A stretch of DNA of 64,000 nt from Kitagawia praeruptora. Its lineage: Eukaryota; Streptophyta; Magnoliopsida; Apiales; Apiaceae. The translations under genes and the position numbers were made by a program. The stretch is from assembly GCA_037693485.1 (NCBI GenBank), contig CM075349.1:72829001-72893000 (forward strand), read 5' to 3'. The notes under the pieces are model-generated. The model saw only the letters and a program-made list of their open reading frames with translations. It was not told where the DNA came from and did not search any database. This document shows, in pieces, positions 45,571 through 56,915 of this stretch (positions within the stretch are counted from its first letter, which is position 1; the number at the start of each line of letters is the position of its first letter).

Positions 45571-47745
45571 GAAAGCAGTCTTAGGTATATCTTTCAGTTT
45601 GATCTTTAACTGATGGTACCCCGTTCTCAGGTCTATCTTCGAAAAGTGAACTGCTCCCTTTAGTTGGTCAAAAAGGTCGTCAATCCTAGGCAAGGGGTAC
45701 TTGTTCTTAATGGTTAGCTTATTCAGCTCTCTGTAGTCTATACATAGCCTCATACTACCATCCTTTTTCTTTACAAACAACACTGGGGCACCCCACGGGG
45801 ACACACTTGGTCTTATCATGCCCTTGTCCAACAGTTCTTGCAACTGAGTGGCCAGTTCTTTCATTTCAACGGGGGCCAATCGATATGGGGCTTTATAAAC
45901 TGGTGCGGTTCCTGGTGCTAATTCTATCACAAACTCGATTTTCCTATCGGGTGGTAACCCAGGAAGGTCTTCTGGAAACACATCTTTAAATTCCCTGACA
46001 ACTGGAATGTCCTTCAATTCAGGTGTTCTTTTCTTCATGTCTACTACATAGGCTAAGTAGGTCTTGCTACCATTTTGTACTAACTTTTTCGCTTGAGCAA
46101 CCGTCAAGAATTTTTGAGTCTGTCGTTGTCCTTTGAATATGACCTCTTTCTTTCCTGACACCTTTATCCTAACTTTCTTGCTCTTGCAATCAATCTGGGC
46201 ACCATTACTGTACAACCAATCCATCCCTAAAATGACATCGAATCCGCCTAACTTAAACGGAATTAGGTCTGCCCGAAAGTGGTGACCTCCTATTACTATA
46301 TCGCAGTTAGGATATATCTGGCTTAGAGGAACCACTTCGTGGTTAGCTATCTCTACCATTAGCCGATCCTTTAACATTTCTGGTTTCAAGTTCAGTTTAC
46401 ATGCAAAATCTTGCGATATAAAAGATTTGGTAGCTCTAGAATCAAACAAAGTATTTGCACTCAAGGTGTTAAGGGAAAGGGTACCTGCGATGACATCCTC
46501 ATCCCTTACTGCATCCTGCACTGTCATGTTGAAAGTCCTAGCGGTGGGTGGTCGGTTGGATGCAGTACCGCTCATCCTTGATCCTGTCGGTTTCAGTTTA
46601 GGGCAGTCTTTCTTCCAGTGGTCCGTGCCTCCACACTGATAGCATTTCATGAGTGAGTTCCTCTGGGGGTAATTGTTGGCATAGTGTCCAGTCTGTCCAC
46701 ACTTAAAACATGTCGTCGTACCCTGAAGACATACCCCTGAATGTTTCTTTCCACAAGTCTTACAGTTAGGTAGGGGAGGGTGCGACTATCCTGATATGGG
46801 TGCCCTGGTTGATCCACCTCCTTGGCCAACACTCTTGCTTTCTACTTTGTTAAACCCCATTCTTTTGGCTGGCTGGGACACCGTTCCTCTAACAAACTTG
46901 CTGGAGAAACTCCCACTTGCAGCACCACTACTTCGACTTTCAAACTTCCTTTTCTTCATGATCTTGTCCTTCTGGGACTGCTCACTTCCTGCCTCTACAA
47001 TCGATGCCTTCTATACTAGAGTGGCATAATTCGTAATTTCTAACACCGCGATGCGGTTCTGAATCCACTGTTTCAATCCTTGTTGAAACCTCCTTGCCTT
47101 CTTAATTTCAGTGTTCACATACTCTGGCACGAACCTTGACAACTCAGTGAACCTAGCCTCATATTCAGCTACAGTCATATTGTCTTGCTTAAGCTCTAGA
47201 AACTTGAGTTCCATCTGGGTCTCCATAAACCTCGGAAAGTACTTTTCCAAGAATAACTCTGTGAATCTGTCCCATGTAACCACTCCAGCTGGTTCCATAT
47301 TTTTCTTGGCCTCCCACCAGTAGTTGGCCTCTCCCTTAAGCAGGTATGTAGCAAAGATGGTTTTATGGGCTTCCTCAGTGCCCATAATCTCAAAGGTCTT
47401 CTCCATCTCCTTCAACCAGGCCCTAGCCTCAACGGGGTCTGCTGTCCCATGGAATTCTGGGGGTTTAAGTGATTTAAAGGCCTTAAAGGCATTGGCGACT
47501 GCATTGTTGGGGCCGCGGGGTGGTGGCTTTGGCCGTGGCTGGCGCTCCAGATTTTGCCTCATCAGGCGCATAAATTGTTCCATTGGGTCCTCTTCTTCTT
47601 TCTCATAATCCTCATCGTCGAACTCATTGTACTCATCTTCCTCATCCACCTGTTCTTGGTGACGGCGTTCCTCTTCCCTATGTTGGTTACTACCATGAGT
47701 GGCGGACTCGGCAGGGTGAGTTCTTGTGTTTCTCCTTGGTGGCAT
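45571..47745 (-). pseudogene. gag-pol: G4 gag, protease and RT start
   Basis: Gag most likely starts at ATG 47745 (MPPRRN), 18 nt inside the longer open frame, by comparison with G5. The gag domain (AFKSLKPPEFHG, LKGEANYWWEAKK) ends in a TAG at 47011-47013, and a second TAG is at 46786-46788 in the same frame. Of the zinc knuckles, the middle one has lost its last Cys (HYANNY). The protease active site reads D-S-R at 46435-46443 in place of D-S-G, which should abolish activity. RT follows (LCIDYRELNKLT, LRTGYHQLKI), and a one-base deletion near 45570 shifts the frame. Most changes fit C:G to T:A transitions. Confidence 0.88.
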
Positions 47746-48314
47746 TTTTCTGAAAGTATACATGTATATAAAAATTCTGTTAGGGTTTCCTCATATTTCT
47801 TAATCTGGTTTTTCTATGATTGGCACCTCGAAGGTGTAATCTTTTAAAGGTATATATGCATCTTATAAATAGCTGCCAAACAATCATGGCATCATATATG
47901 TAACAATTTAAATGGAAACAGTTGCTAAAATCGAACGAAATTTACGTCATAATACTGCTAGTGACTTCTGAGAGTCAAAGTTTCAAGTACAACATAAAAC
48001 TGAAATACATAAAAAGTACATCCAAAGCCAGCTATCATGTCTTCCTATCCAGAGGAAATATACTACGTGACTGACATCACTACCAAAAGTAAAACTACTA
48101 CAACATCCCCATGTACTCGAAGACTGAACTAGTAAACCATCCATCAGTCTGTGTGAAAGCGTATCGCCTCCCTAACTCGGCGCATAGTCCTCGAAAGGAC
48201 TCTCTCTGCATCACTCCGGCGGATCCTCCTACTGTGGTGGGAATGTGGAAGTGCTCTGAGTCGGGTGTGAGCCCTCCTCTCAATCTTTAGTACTGCCCGC
48301 CTCATCCGTCTAAC
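47746..48314 (-). other. G4 spacer between upstream ORF and gag
   Basis: No ORF that I can support. It is the positional counterpart of 34176-34706 in G5. Confidence 0.5.
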
Positions 48315-48935
48315 TCAAGAGTCTCTTCCCTGGGAGTATAGCCTCGCTCGTCTCTCCTCAGCTAGCTGGAACCTCAGCTCCGCTACTCGGGCCTCCGCTG
48401 CCACCAGATCGGTGGTCATTCGGGTCACCATCCAATCGTACTCAGTGGATCTAACAACCTGTATGGGAGGACTAACCGGCTCGCTCTCCACGGCAACCTC
48501 AGTTTCGGCATCCTCTGGTATAGGCTCCTCAGAGTCACCCTCCAAATCTGTGTCCCAATGATATCCAATAGGGGATGAATCCTCTCTGAGAGGAGGGGAA
48601 TGCATAGGAATATCAGTCCACACCACCTCCTCATCCTCAGGCTCCTCTCCGGATGCGGGGTCAGCTGGAACATCGTCCACGGGGTCCTCCTCTGGATCCT
48701 CCTCTGGATCACTCTCTGGCTCATCTGAGTCCACTGGGTCCTCTATGGGCATAGGGTCATCATCACTGGGATCCTCCTCGGGATCCTCCTCCTGGACTAT
48801 CTCTCTCTCTCCCTCCTGCTGAGGGTCAGTCTCTGTCTCGACATCAGGCTCATCTACAGCTCACAGAAGGGCATCATCATGCCGCTGCTCGGAACCCTCA
48901 GGTAGCTCTACATCATCGGGTGTCTACACAGAAAG
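48315..48935 (-). pseudogene. G4 upstream ORF, very acidic, with an in-frame TGA
   Basis: The reading from about 48935 to the stop at 48315 is interrupted by TGA at 48861-48863. The longest piece from a Met starts at 48752. It is dominated by Asp, Glu and Pro (DPEEDPEEDPVDD, then EEPIPEDAETEV) and ends in a possible short coiled coil (LVAAEARVAELRFQLAEERR). The start codon is unclear because no ATG is seen ahead of the TGA in this frame. Position and composition match the G5 upstream ORF. The function is not known to me. Confidence 0.5.
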
Positions 48936-49082
48936 GAAAAAAATGTTACTATCCTTGAGGTTCTGATAAATAGTTCCTTTATTAGCTTAAGTTTGTTAGG
49001 GTTATGTCTATTAGCCCGACAATGCTTCGGTAAGGGTTTGAGTCCTTAAACCTTCCTATCGTCTCTGAGATTATAACCTAAT

Positions 49083-49094
49083 TCTCTGATACCA
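49083..49094 (-). other. G4 primer-binding site, initiator-Met tRNA type
   Basis: The minus strand reads TGGTATCAGAGA four bases after the 5' LTR, with one mismatch at the last base. Confidence 0.85.
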
Positions 49095-49098
49095 TTTT

Positions 49099-52000
49099 TG
49101 TAACACCCCTAGATCCGGGGTCGGAGATCCAGGCTGTCACTATATCCTTAATTCCCATTTTAATAGACATTACTCTCAATCTTCCTTTTAGCATGCTGTG
49201 ACCCCTCAGTCAAACATAACATTTACAGATTATAGGCTCAGAGACGAAATTAAAATGTTACTAAGTTATTACAACCATCTTGAAATAGATATTACAAACC
49301 CAAATTGTCATAATCTTAAAAGTTCAACTTAACAGGATTACCATCTAAGGCGGCATCTACAGCCACAATACGGTTTGGTTTTCAGAAGCTTACACAAGTC
49401 ATGCTTGTAAATAAACCTAACCAACCTAAGCTGTAAACCTATCCAACTTAGTCTGCTCACCTGTGATAATGCTACTAGGTGCGGCCTCGGCACCTGCCTC
49501 GTAAATAGTCTCCTATAATGCTGACCGTTTAGCACGCTTTTGCGGGGGGTCTGACTTGTTCTTGCCATGCTTATCTGTTGTTGTGTGGTAGTATATATAA
49601 AAGAAAAGCAAGAGTGAACAATATAGCTCAGCCATATAATAATAGTTTTCAAAGTACTTTTGTTAACGTAAACCATATGACATATCATATACTGATATTG
49701 TATCATCATTAAACATTTTCATTCTTTATCCAGAAATATAACTAAGAATTTCTGAAGTACTTTAAATAGTTCATCATTCTGTCAACACTATCGGTAACTG
49801 AGCACCTAGGCTTTCATTACAGTGTTGCAATACAATTCCAATTGGAAGAATGGGATTATGCTGGAGCCTCTTCCACGATATCTTGTGATCAGCCAATATA
49901 CCGTGCCTCTGCTTCTCTACTAGTAGAAGGACGACGTTCCCTTATCGGGTTGCACCCTGACCGCATATGGGCCTTAATATTTGGACTACGCTCAAAGGCG
50001 ATGTCCCCTCTTCCTCCAATCCCTTAGAGAATTTTTTTGCATCGTAGGAACAGAATTTTAATTCAGTTTCCCCCAAGCACAAAGCTTGACGACTGGTTTG
50101 ATAATCCTTACTAACTTTACTTCCATGAGTAATTGAGAAAGTAACTCTGATGTGTGGGTTGACTTTAGTCAACAGATTTCGATTACTAAGAATCGCTTCA
50201 TCAAACATAACTTGGGAGTTGGTCGGAGTTTTGAGTGTTTAGTCAAACCTGAGCCCCTCCTTACTAGGTAGGGTGCATTTCTTGTTGGTAGCGAAGGGAG
50301 AAAATAATTAATACTAGCTCCCAAAACCTTGGGTTCCCGAGTTTTGATAAGTTTGAGCGAGGTAGCGATACTTTTCGATGAGTGAAGCTATAGTCAGTGA
50401 AGAAATGGGAACCCGCGCTATTTTTAAATACTTTTTCGACGATCCGAAAATATTTAAAATAATTTTTAAAGTTTTAAATAACTTTTGAAATAAATAATAT
50501 GATTTGTAAATCATCCTGGAATATTTAATAAATATTCAAATAATATTTATTAAATAAATAATCAGCTTAGAATATTTAATAAATATTTAAATAATATTTA
50601 TTAAATACATCAACCTTCAGACTATTCTCAATATGAAAATAATATTCAAATTATTAATAAATATTCAAATAATATTTATTAATATCATCAAAGGAATTTT
50701 AATCCGAAAATATCCAATTTATATTTATTGGAATATTTTAAAAATATACGTCATATAACCCTTCCGGTGACTTACGGGTTTTATGTCCTTATCCGGACGA
50801 AATATCTCCTACTCCCTTATTAAGTAAAGGTATTATCATACTCTACTGGAAACTTGTAACACATCATCGTATACATATATATACAAGAGTCTATGCATAC
50901 GTACATACTTAACAGGTTTATAAATCCCTGTAGACAACCATATATCATATGCTGATTCGCAAAAATACTAACAAGCAGTTCATAGCATTTATACCACAAC
51001 AACAACAGTTTGAAAATACTTGAAATACAAGTTTCGAAAACTTGCCTGATAGTGTCGGAATAGTCTGGGCCCTGTCTCTAGTGTGATGATCTATAATAAT
51101 CAATACGGTTCGGTTAGTTCGTTAAACAATCCCGTCAAGTCGACTATTCACGTAAAGACACAACTTCGTAACGATACATTCTTATTACACGTTTGGCTTA
51201 TTATAAGTCCATGATATCCTTTAACCACTTTTGGATAATTATTGGTCTCGCAACGACTTTCGTTCAAGGTCATTTTCAACGAAACTAAAGTTCGTCTTAA
51301 TTCGTCCCCTAAAAGGGTTTTTCACTTGCGCAACTATGATTCGAAAAATTCTATAAAATTGAAAAATAAACTTTTTCATGAAATTCTTTTTCTCACTTCT
51401 TTTTAACTGTCCAGAGGATTTTTCAGCCAAATTTCATAATTAAGAACATCTTTTTGCTAGCTCAATTGTTGTTCTATATATATCTTCTTTCTGCAGTGGT
51501 TTCTCATGCGCATTCTTGACTTAAACATTTCTATAAAATCGAAAATTAAGCCTTTTGTCTTCAAATTTTTACAGGGATTTAACAACTGACTAAGTTACCC
51601 CCTGTAAAAATTTCATAATCACAGACCATTTTTAAAGGGCTCGTTTGACTTGATAAAGTCAGTCCATCTTAACGATTCGTCCGTTTTAACCGGTTTCACT
51701 AAAACGAGCATATCTCATAAATCGTAAATCGTAATCACATGATCTTGGTGTCAAAACAAACTACAAAACAAGTCCTACTGGTTTATGGCCAAAAACTTAT
51801 CAAGAAAACATTTGTTGAATTCGGTATTAACTGCTCAAATAATCTAATGAAATTTCGACATTATAACGACTATAAACCGAACATTTCCAAATTCCATGAA
51901 CTCCATCTAACCACTTAATTCAACCATACACCATCAATATCATATAAACATCATCAAGGATCTATAAGACCAGTGGTAACATCCATTTATCACTATCCAA

Positions 52001-52251
52001 AACTTTACCCATACTTATAAAGCTTAAAACATCACAATCCCCTTAAACATGTACATACTTGCATCAACCTTTCAAATCAACTTATAGCTCATAAAGTTTA
52101 AGGTGGATGTGAGTGTTTTACCTTCCTTGGAGTATTAACAACCTTAACCAAGCTTGAATTTTCTTAAAAACACCTTAGATAGCTTTAACAACCTTTAATC
52201 TTCAAGACCTAAACAACCAAGTTTAAAATTTTCGTAGTCAGCATAACCACT
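49099..52251 (-). repeat. G4 5' LTR, cut by G6
   Basis: It pairs with the left LTR and has an undisturbed copy of the G5 target region. It stops at 52251 in CCACT, the likely target duplication of G6. The corresponding site in the left LTR is CCACT at 42419-42423. Confidence 0.9.
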
Positions 52252-52988
52252 TGTTATAGGGAGAATATTGTATAACAATATTTATGGAGGTTGCTGGATT
52301 TACGGAGCAAAATACGGATATTTTGCTATAAGAAGAGGGATTGGGATTAGGGTTTTTGTGTTTAGAGGTGGCTGATCTTGTCTATTGAAATTCAGTGGTG
52401 AACTGTTTCTCAGACTTTACAAGATGCCTACGTACCCTATTTATAGGGATCAAGTCATACGTAGTTCTCTTGGAGAAGAAGTTATCTAGACGGGCTAGGG
52501 TTTCTATGGGCTCGGCTTGGCCCAAATCCACTAGTCGTCTTCTTGGGTTATATTTTACCCATTTATACTGCTTATGACCCATGGCCCATTAAAGGGAACC
52601 AACGGATCACCATGATGCTACAATTATAATTATTGGCGAAACTGACTAGATGGCCTCGCATGCGACCTCGCCGGGTCGGTCCATGCGAGGCGATCCTCGC
52701 TTTTGTGGAGATAAACTACTTACGCGACCTCGCTGGGTCTGACCGTAAGCCTTCGTAGTAAACATGCTCTAGGCCACGCTGGACCTCTAGGCCTCGCTGG
52801 ACCTTGTGAACTGCGATCCCGTATATAGGGGTCGCTGGCGATCCCACTATATAAAACAATGTGATAAACTTCCCTGTGATGGCGGACTTTAATGACCCAT
52901 TCCTCATTCTTAGGCCCATTATGTGAGATGTACTGATATTCTAGCCCATTAGGCCTGTTTAGGACTTATGCCAAATTCGGGCATAACA
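52252..52988 (-). repeat. G6 3' LTR
   Basis: On the minus strand it runs from TGTTATGCCCG to CCTATAACA, 737 bp. No second copy is in the window, but both ends, the adjacent polypurine tract and the break in the G4 LTR agree. Confidence 0.85.
52438..52445 (-). promoter_or_regulatory. TATA box of the G6 LTR promoter
   Basis: The minus strand reads TATAAATA followed by GGGTACGTAGGCATCTTG, similar to the post-TATA segment of the G1 LTR. Confidence 0.55.
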
Positions 52989-53002
52989 ACTACCCCCCGA
53001 GT
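52989..53002 (-). other. G6 3' polypurine tract
   Basis: ACTCGGGGGGTAGT on the minus strand, directly before the LTR. The identical 14-mer recurs at 56841-56854. Confidence 0.85.
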
Positions 53003-53181
53003 CCATATTGCCATTAGAAATGCGATGTGGACTCAAAGAATGTCTTCCAGAAAATTGAATGTGAGGCCAAGGCCCATTACTGATTACTCCTTTATGGGCT
53101 CTCATCGTAGGCCAATTGAATTCGAATAGTTGCTAACAGCTGGCGCGTCTCTAGATCTGGTCACAGTTGCTGAGATGATGA

Positions 53182-53222
53182 CACGTGTAGCACATCTGTC
53201 TCTCTCCTTACTACTATATAAA
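53182..53222 (+). promoter_or_regulatory. Promoter of the G6 antisense gene (G-box and TATA)
   Basis: A G-box CACGTG (53182-53187, within ACACGTGT) lies 28 bp upstream of TATATAAA (53215-53222). This is a standard plant Pol II layout on the strand opposite to the retrotransposon genes. G-boxes are bound by bZIP and bHLH factors. Confidence 0.55.
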
Positions 53223-53371
53223 CCTTAAATTTCAAATCATTTGTCACTTTCCTTATTAACATCATACCGAAGTGCTGCCAATTTGCTCCCGGATCAAACA
53301 AAGACCCAGCTCGCTTTCAATCAAGAACGAGGCCAATTTTTCTCAAGATCTTCAGCTTTTCTTCACTAAAA

Positions 53372-53695
53372 GTAAGTTTCTCTCTCTTGTTCTTCATTTG
53401 AATGCATGTATAGTTTATAATTTCGCAAATATTTGCTAATAATCACATGCGAAGCGAGCCTGATTAACTGCGACCCCACACACTTAATTTCACACTGCGA
53501 GCCCTGCCTCGCTAGACTGAAGAACGCGACCCCTTTAATAGGTAGACATACGATCAAAAATAGAATAAATGTGCGACCCCCCCTAATATTCGTGAGTGGA
53601 GTGAGGACACTTAGATCCTTCTATTGAACCTTTTCTTCCTTTCTCTCTTTTGATATTCTGTAAGTGCACACACTAATACTTCACAATCTTTTCAG
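53372..53695 (+). other. 5'-UTR intron of the G6 antisense gene (predicted)
   Basis: AAA|GTAAGTTTC at 53372 and TTTTCAG at 53695 are strong splice signals, and the ATG follows the acceptor directly. The length is 324 bp. Confidence 0.5.
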
Positions 53696-56143
53696 ATGTC
53701 CAACGATAGCTCAAGGACTCCTTCACTTCCACACATCACCATTAGCGAGCAAGCCGCTGCAAACATTGCTAAGGCTGCCAGTGCAAGCGACAACTCCTTT
53801 AAACTATACATGGACCCTCAATGGTCGCAAGAGGAATTCAACCGAGAGACCCCTCTAACAACATGGAGAACACGACGACCTTCCACCTCGCGGAGCCATT
53901 CTCTTGATTTCCCTTCAAGCTCAGCAAATCCAGAATCTACAACTGTTCCCCCTTCTTCAGTTCAAGGCGAGGTCGACAAACTGTTGAAGAAAGGGCAAGA
54001 ATTCTTTGCTGCTGTCCCCAGACTTCTCTCTCCTCTTAACCAGAATCTTCTCAACATAAGCCCTATAGTATTGACCAGCACCTCATCAATAGATTCCCTT
54101 GGCCATGCTTACTACGAGATCGAGGGTGGAGGTGTCAACGAGGTCAACTCCGATGACTCCGATTATGAGGAGCCTTCCTCTGACGATGGCGGCCTTGATG
54201 AAGTGGCTAGAGTGGTTAACTTTGAAGATTACGGCTACGTTCCTGAAGCTTCCCCTCAACCTTACATTCCAACCCCTCAACCCGAATTGGAGGGCATTGT
54301 TTATGTGGGAGGACCTCGCCCCGAAAATATTGAAGAGGGCTCGAAGGTGAAGCCAGGTCAGCCTCGCACTCTAGGCTGCAGAGACCTATCTACTTCCCTC
54401 GATGCTGAATCTTTGAGAAAGGCAGTTGACACATACAGACCGGAAGGCAAGATCATTCTACCCAAGGCCTCAATGCGATGCTACCGCTTCAACTATACAG
54501 AAAATGGAGGAAGAGTGCCTCGCATGGTGTTGTTGTCTGCTATGATGAAAATCGGCGTCTCTTCGCCTCTCCATCCATTCATCAGAGACGTGTGCGAGAC
54601 CTACCACCTCGCTCCCATCCAAATCAATCCCAATGGATATAGAGCAATGATAGCCCTCTACATCATCTATCACAAGTTGGGATATCCCCCGCTTGATGCG
54701 AGGACCATGGGCTATTTTTTGCAATTGAAGAGATGCGGGCCATCTGACTTCGGCTATGTGTACTTCTCGGTCTGGCCAGAATTTAATAAGAAAGACCTTT
54801 ACCACAGCGCTCCAAGTAACGCAGGCTCATGGAAAGGGCCTTATCTTTATGTTCACGAGGTGCCCAGAATAAAGACTTCATTTAACTATCTTCTAGTAGG
54901 TCAAGTGCGAACTGTCCTGAAGGGCGAGGAGAAGACACGAGCTGATGATGTATTGAAGACGCCTCGCGAAGACAGGAATGTACGAACCCTCCTTACCTTA
55001 GAAAACCTGATTGAATGCGGATTTTTGAAAGAAGGGATTCAGCTTCCTTCTGAGGCGGGGCCTTCAAGTGCGAGAAAGGCCTCGCTAAAGAGAAAAATGC
55101 GAGAGGAGGCCTCGTCCTCTAAAGTGGTAGTGGAAGAGGGTAAGAATGCTTTTATTGTTAAAATCCAACAACTTCTTTATATAAACTGTCCTTATTATCA
55201 TCGCATTTTCACCTTTTTACAATAATTATCTCTAACTGTTTTCTTCTTCCCTTTTTCAGATATGTCAGGTAGAAGTCGCAGACCCCCTTTCTGCTCAAAA
55301 AACAAGGAGACCCCTGTTGAAAATCCAACAGCCACTCCGCCTAAGAAAAGCGAGCTCACTCCTCCTCCCCATCCGTCAATAACTGCCCGGGTCGCTCCTC
55401 AACCTCCCCTAACGACCCCAGAGCACGTACCGAAAAAACGCAAGACTGGCTCACTGCCTCAGGTAACAAAACCTGCGGATACGACACCAGTACACCATCT
55501 ATATGCTAAGCATGGATACACTCATGCTACTGAAGAGGAGTGCACTGAGTGGGTGGGAGCCGAGTTAATAGAGAACTCTGAAGCGGTCTCCAAATGTCTG
55601 GCTGAGAGTTTCATCCGCCAAGCCTCGCATCTTCGAGAGCTAAAACAAGTTGTCTTCGCCAATGATAGGTTGGAAAAGGAGTTAAAGTCCTTGAAGGCCA
55701 AAGCTGAGGAGGAGAAGAAACTGATGGCGGAGAATTACAAGCGAGTCCTCCATACTGAAACAGCGACCCTCCAGTCCGAGCTCAAGAAAATTGGCGATGA
55801 AAAAACAGCCCTCCATAAGGCTTTGACTGAGGCAGAGCAACACGAGGAAGAACTGAAGAAGACACACGGGGAGGAGCTAGCCAGGCAGAAGGAGGAGATC
55901 GCTGCTGCTCAAGCCAATCGGGAAGATATTGAAGAGGCTGCCCAGGCTGAGTTCATGAAACACTTTATCAGAAAAGTTCCTGAGTTTGACTGGTCGCAGC
56001 TTGGCCCTGGAAATGCGGAGTTCGCTGCCGATCTCCGCAAGGAAATCGAAGAAGAAGATGCCAAGAAAGCGGCCATACTTGCTAGTGAAGCTGCTAAGGT
56101 TAATGCTGCCAACCAGGAGAAACCCAGCGAAGCTGCTACATAA
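53696..56143 (+). CDS. G6 antisense gene, two coding exons (53696-55139, 55260-56143), Transposase_28-like protein with coiled coil
   Basis: Joining the exons at a GT..AG intron (55140-55259) gives 2328 nt, 776 codons including stop, in frame. The N-terminal 250 residues are low in complexity, with an acidic patch. Residues about 288-350 (SSPLHPFIRDVCETYHLAP, then INPNGYRAMIALYIIYHKL) align in spacing with the core of the G1 antisense protein and resemble the 'putative gypsy type transposon' family (Transposase_28). A basic KRKMREE lies before the intron and KKRK after it. A long coiled coil lies at about 590-710 and an Ala/Glu-rich tail follows. It has its own promoter and is convergent with pol. 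There are no stops, although pol next to it has one. The function is unknown. Confidence 0.8.
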
Positions 56144-56915
56144 TTTGCTAATTCTGATATTTTTGAACTGGGGATGCGGACACCCTTTGAATGTCTCGCA
56201 AGCTGTAATATTCTTTTGATTACTATCCTAATAACTTTGTGATGTATGCTGGGTTCGCATGGCGACCCGATAAATGTTTGATAACTTTGCTGATGGTAAT
56301 CATATGATAATTACTTGTCTTCATTCCTTCATAAAGTGTCTTGTGTTTACTTTAACTGCATAAAATGCTCACATTCTTTATGTATCTGAAATGTTAGCTT
56401 GACCTCGCGGCTGCGAAGCTTCCCTTATAGAATTTGTAGCCTTTTCTTTTAATTTTGTTTAACTTCAAGGTGGACCCTATCTCCTTAGGATCAAAACTTG
56501 CGATGCCTTCCTTGCGAGGTTGCATACACGATCCGGAGATTGAGTTCGCACCTTGACCCTTTTTTTTCCTTTCTTTAAACTTTGAACTTCTTTGAGGAGA
56601 TACTTTTTAACTAAACTTTGAAGACATTCCCTCAGGTTGCAGTAAGTGCATTCTCGTGACCTCGTTGACCTGAGGGGTGTTCGGCCTCGCATACGCTGTG
56701 CTGGCCTAGTCCTGAAGATTTTTAACACTGACAAAAGAATAAATTGCACAACTTTTTTGGAGAACAAACTTGATAAATATAAATACTAGGGACAAAGCCC
56801 AACTTTCAATACATCAAAACGAGGAGGTGTCCATATGATCACTACCCCCCGAGTACTTTGTATTAATTTATTCATGCTAAGTAGTTGTAGATAGAGACCA
56901 CCAGGAGCGAAGCTT
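56144..56915. other. G6 convergent spacer between antisense gene and pol
   Basis: 772 bp without a supported ORF. It contains the second copy of the polypurine tract at 56841-56854, about 60 nt past the pol stop. Confidence 0.6.
56841..56854 (-). other. Second copy of the G6 polypurine tract
   Basis: Identical over 14 bases to the tract at 52989-53002. It lies just downstream of the pol stop, where the 3' LTR would start in an element without the antisense module. Confidence 0.6.

Larger units (their letters stand above)
29033..52251 (-). mobile_element. G4, Tekay-type chromovirus (Ty3/gypsy), decayed and split by G5 and G6
   Basis: The minus-strand order is right LTR (5'), PBS, an upstream ORF, gag, protease, RT, RNase H, integrase with a chromodomain-like C-terminus, polypurine tract, left LTR (3'). 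The left LTR is 29033-29678 plus 39925-43079, about 3.8 kb. The right LTR is seen from 49099 to 52251, where G6 enters, and its last roughly 660 bp lie outside the window. LTR size, iMet PBS and chromodomain fit the Tekay (Del) lineage. The LTRs have dozens of differences, so it is older than G5. Multiple stops, a frameshift and a mutated protease make it inactive. Confidence 0.88.

Noticed and set aside
47011..47847. Plus-strand frames overlapping G4 gag
   Set aside because: These are shadows of the gag codons on the other strand, with no domain of their own.
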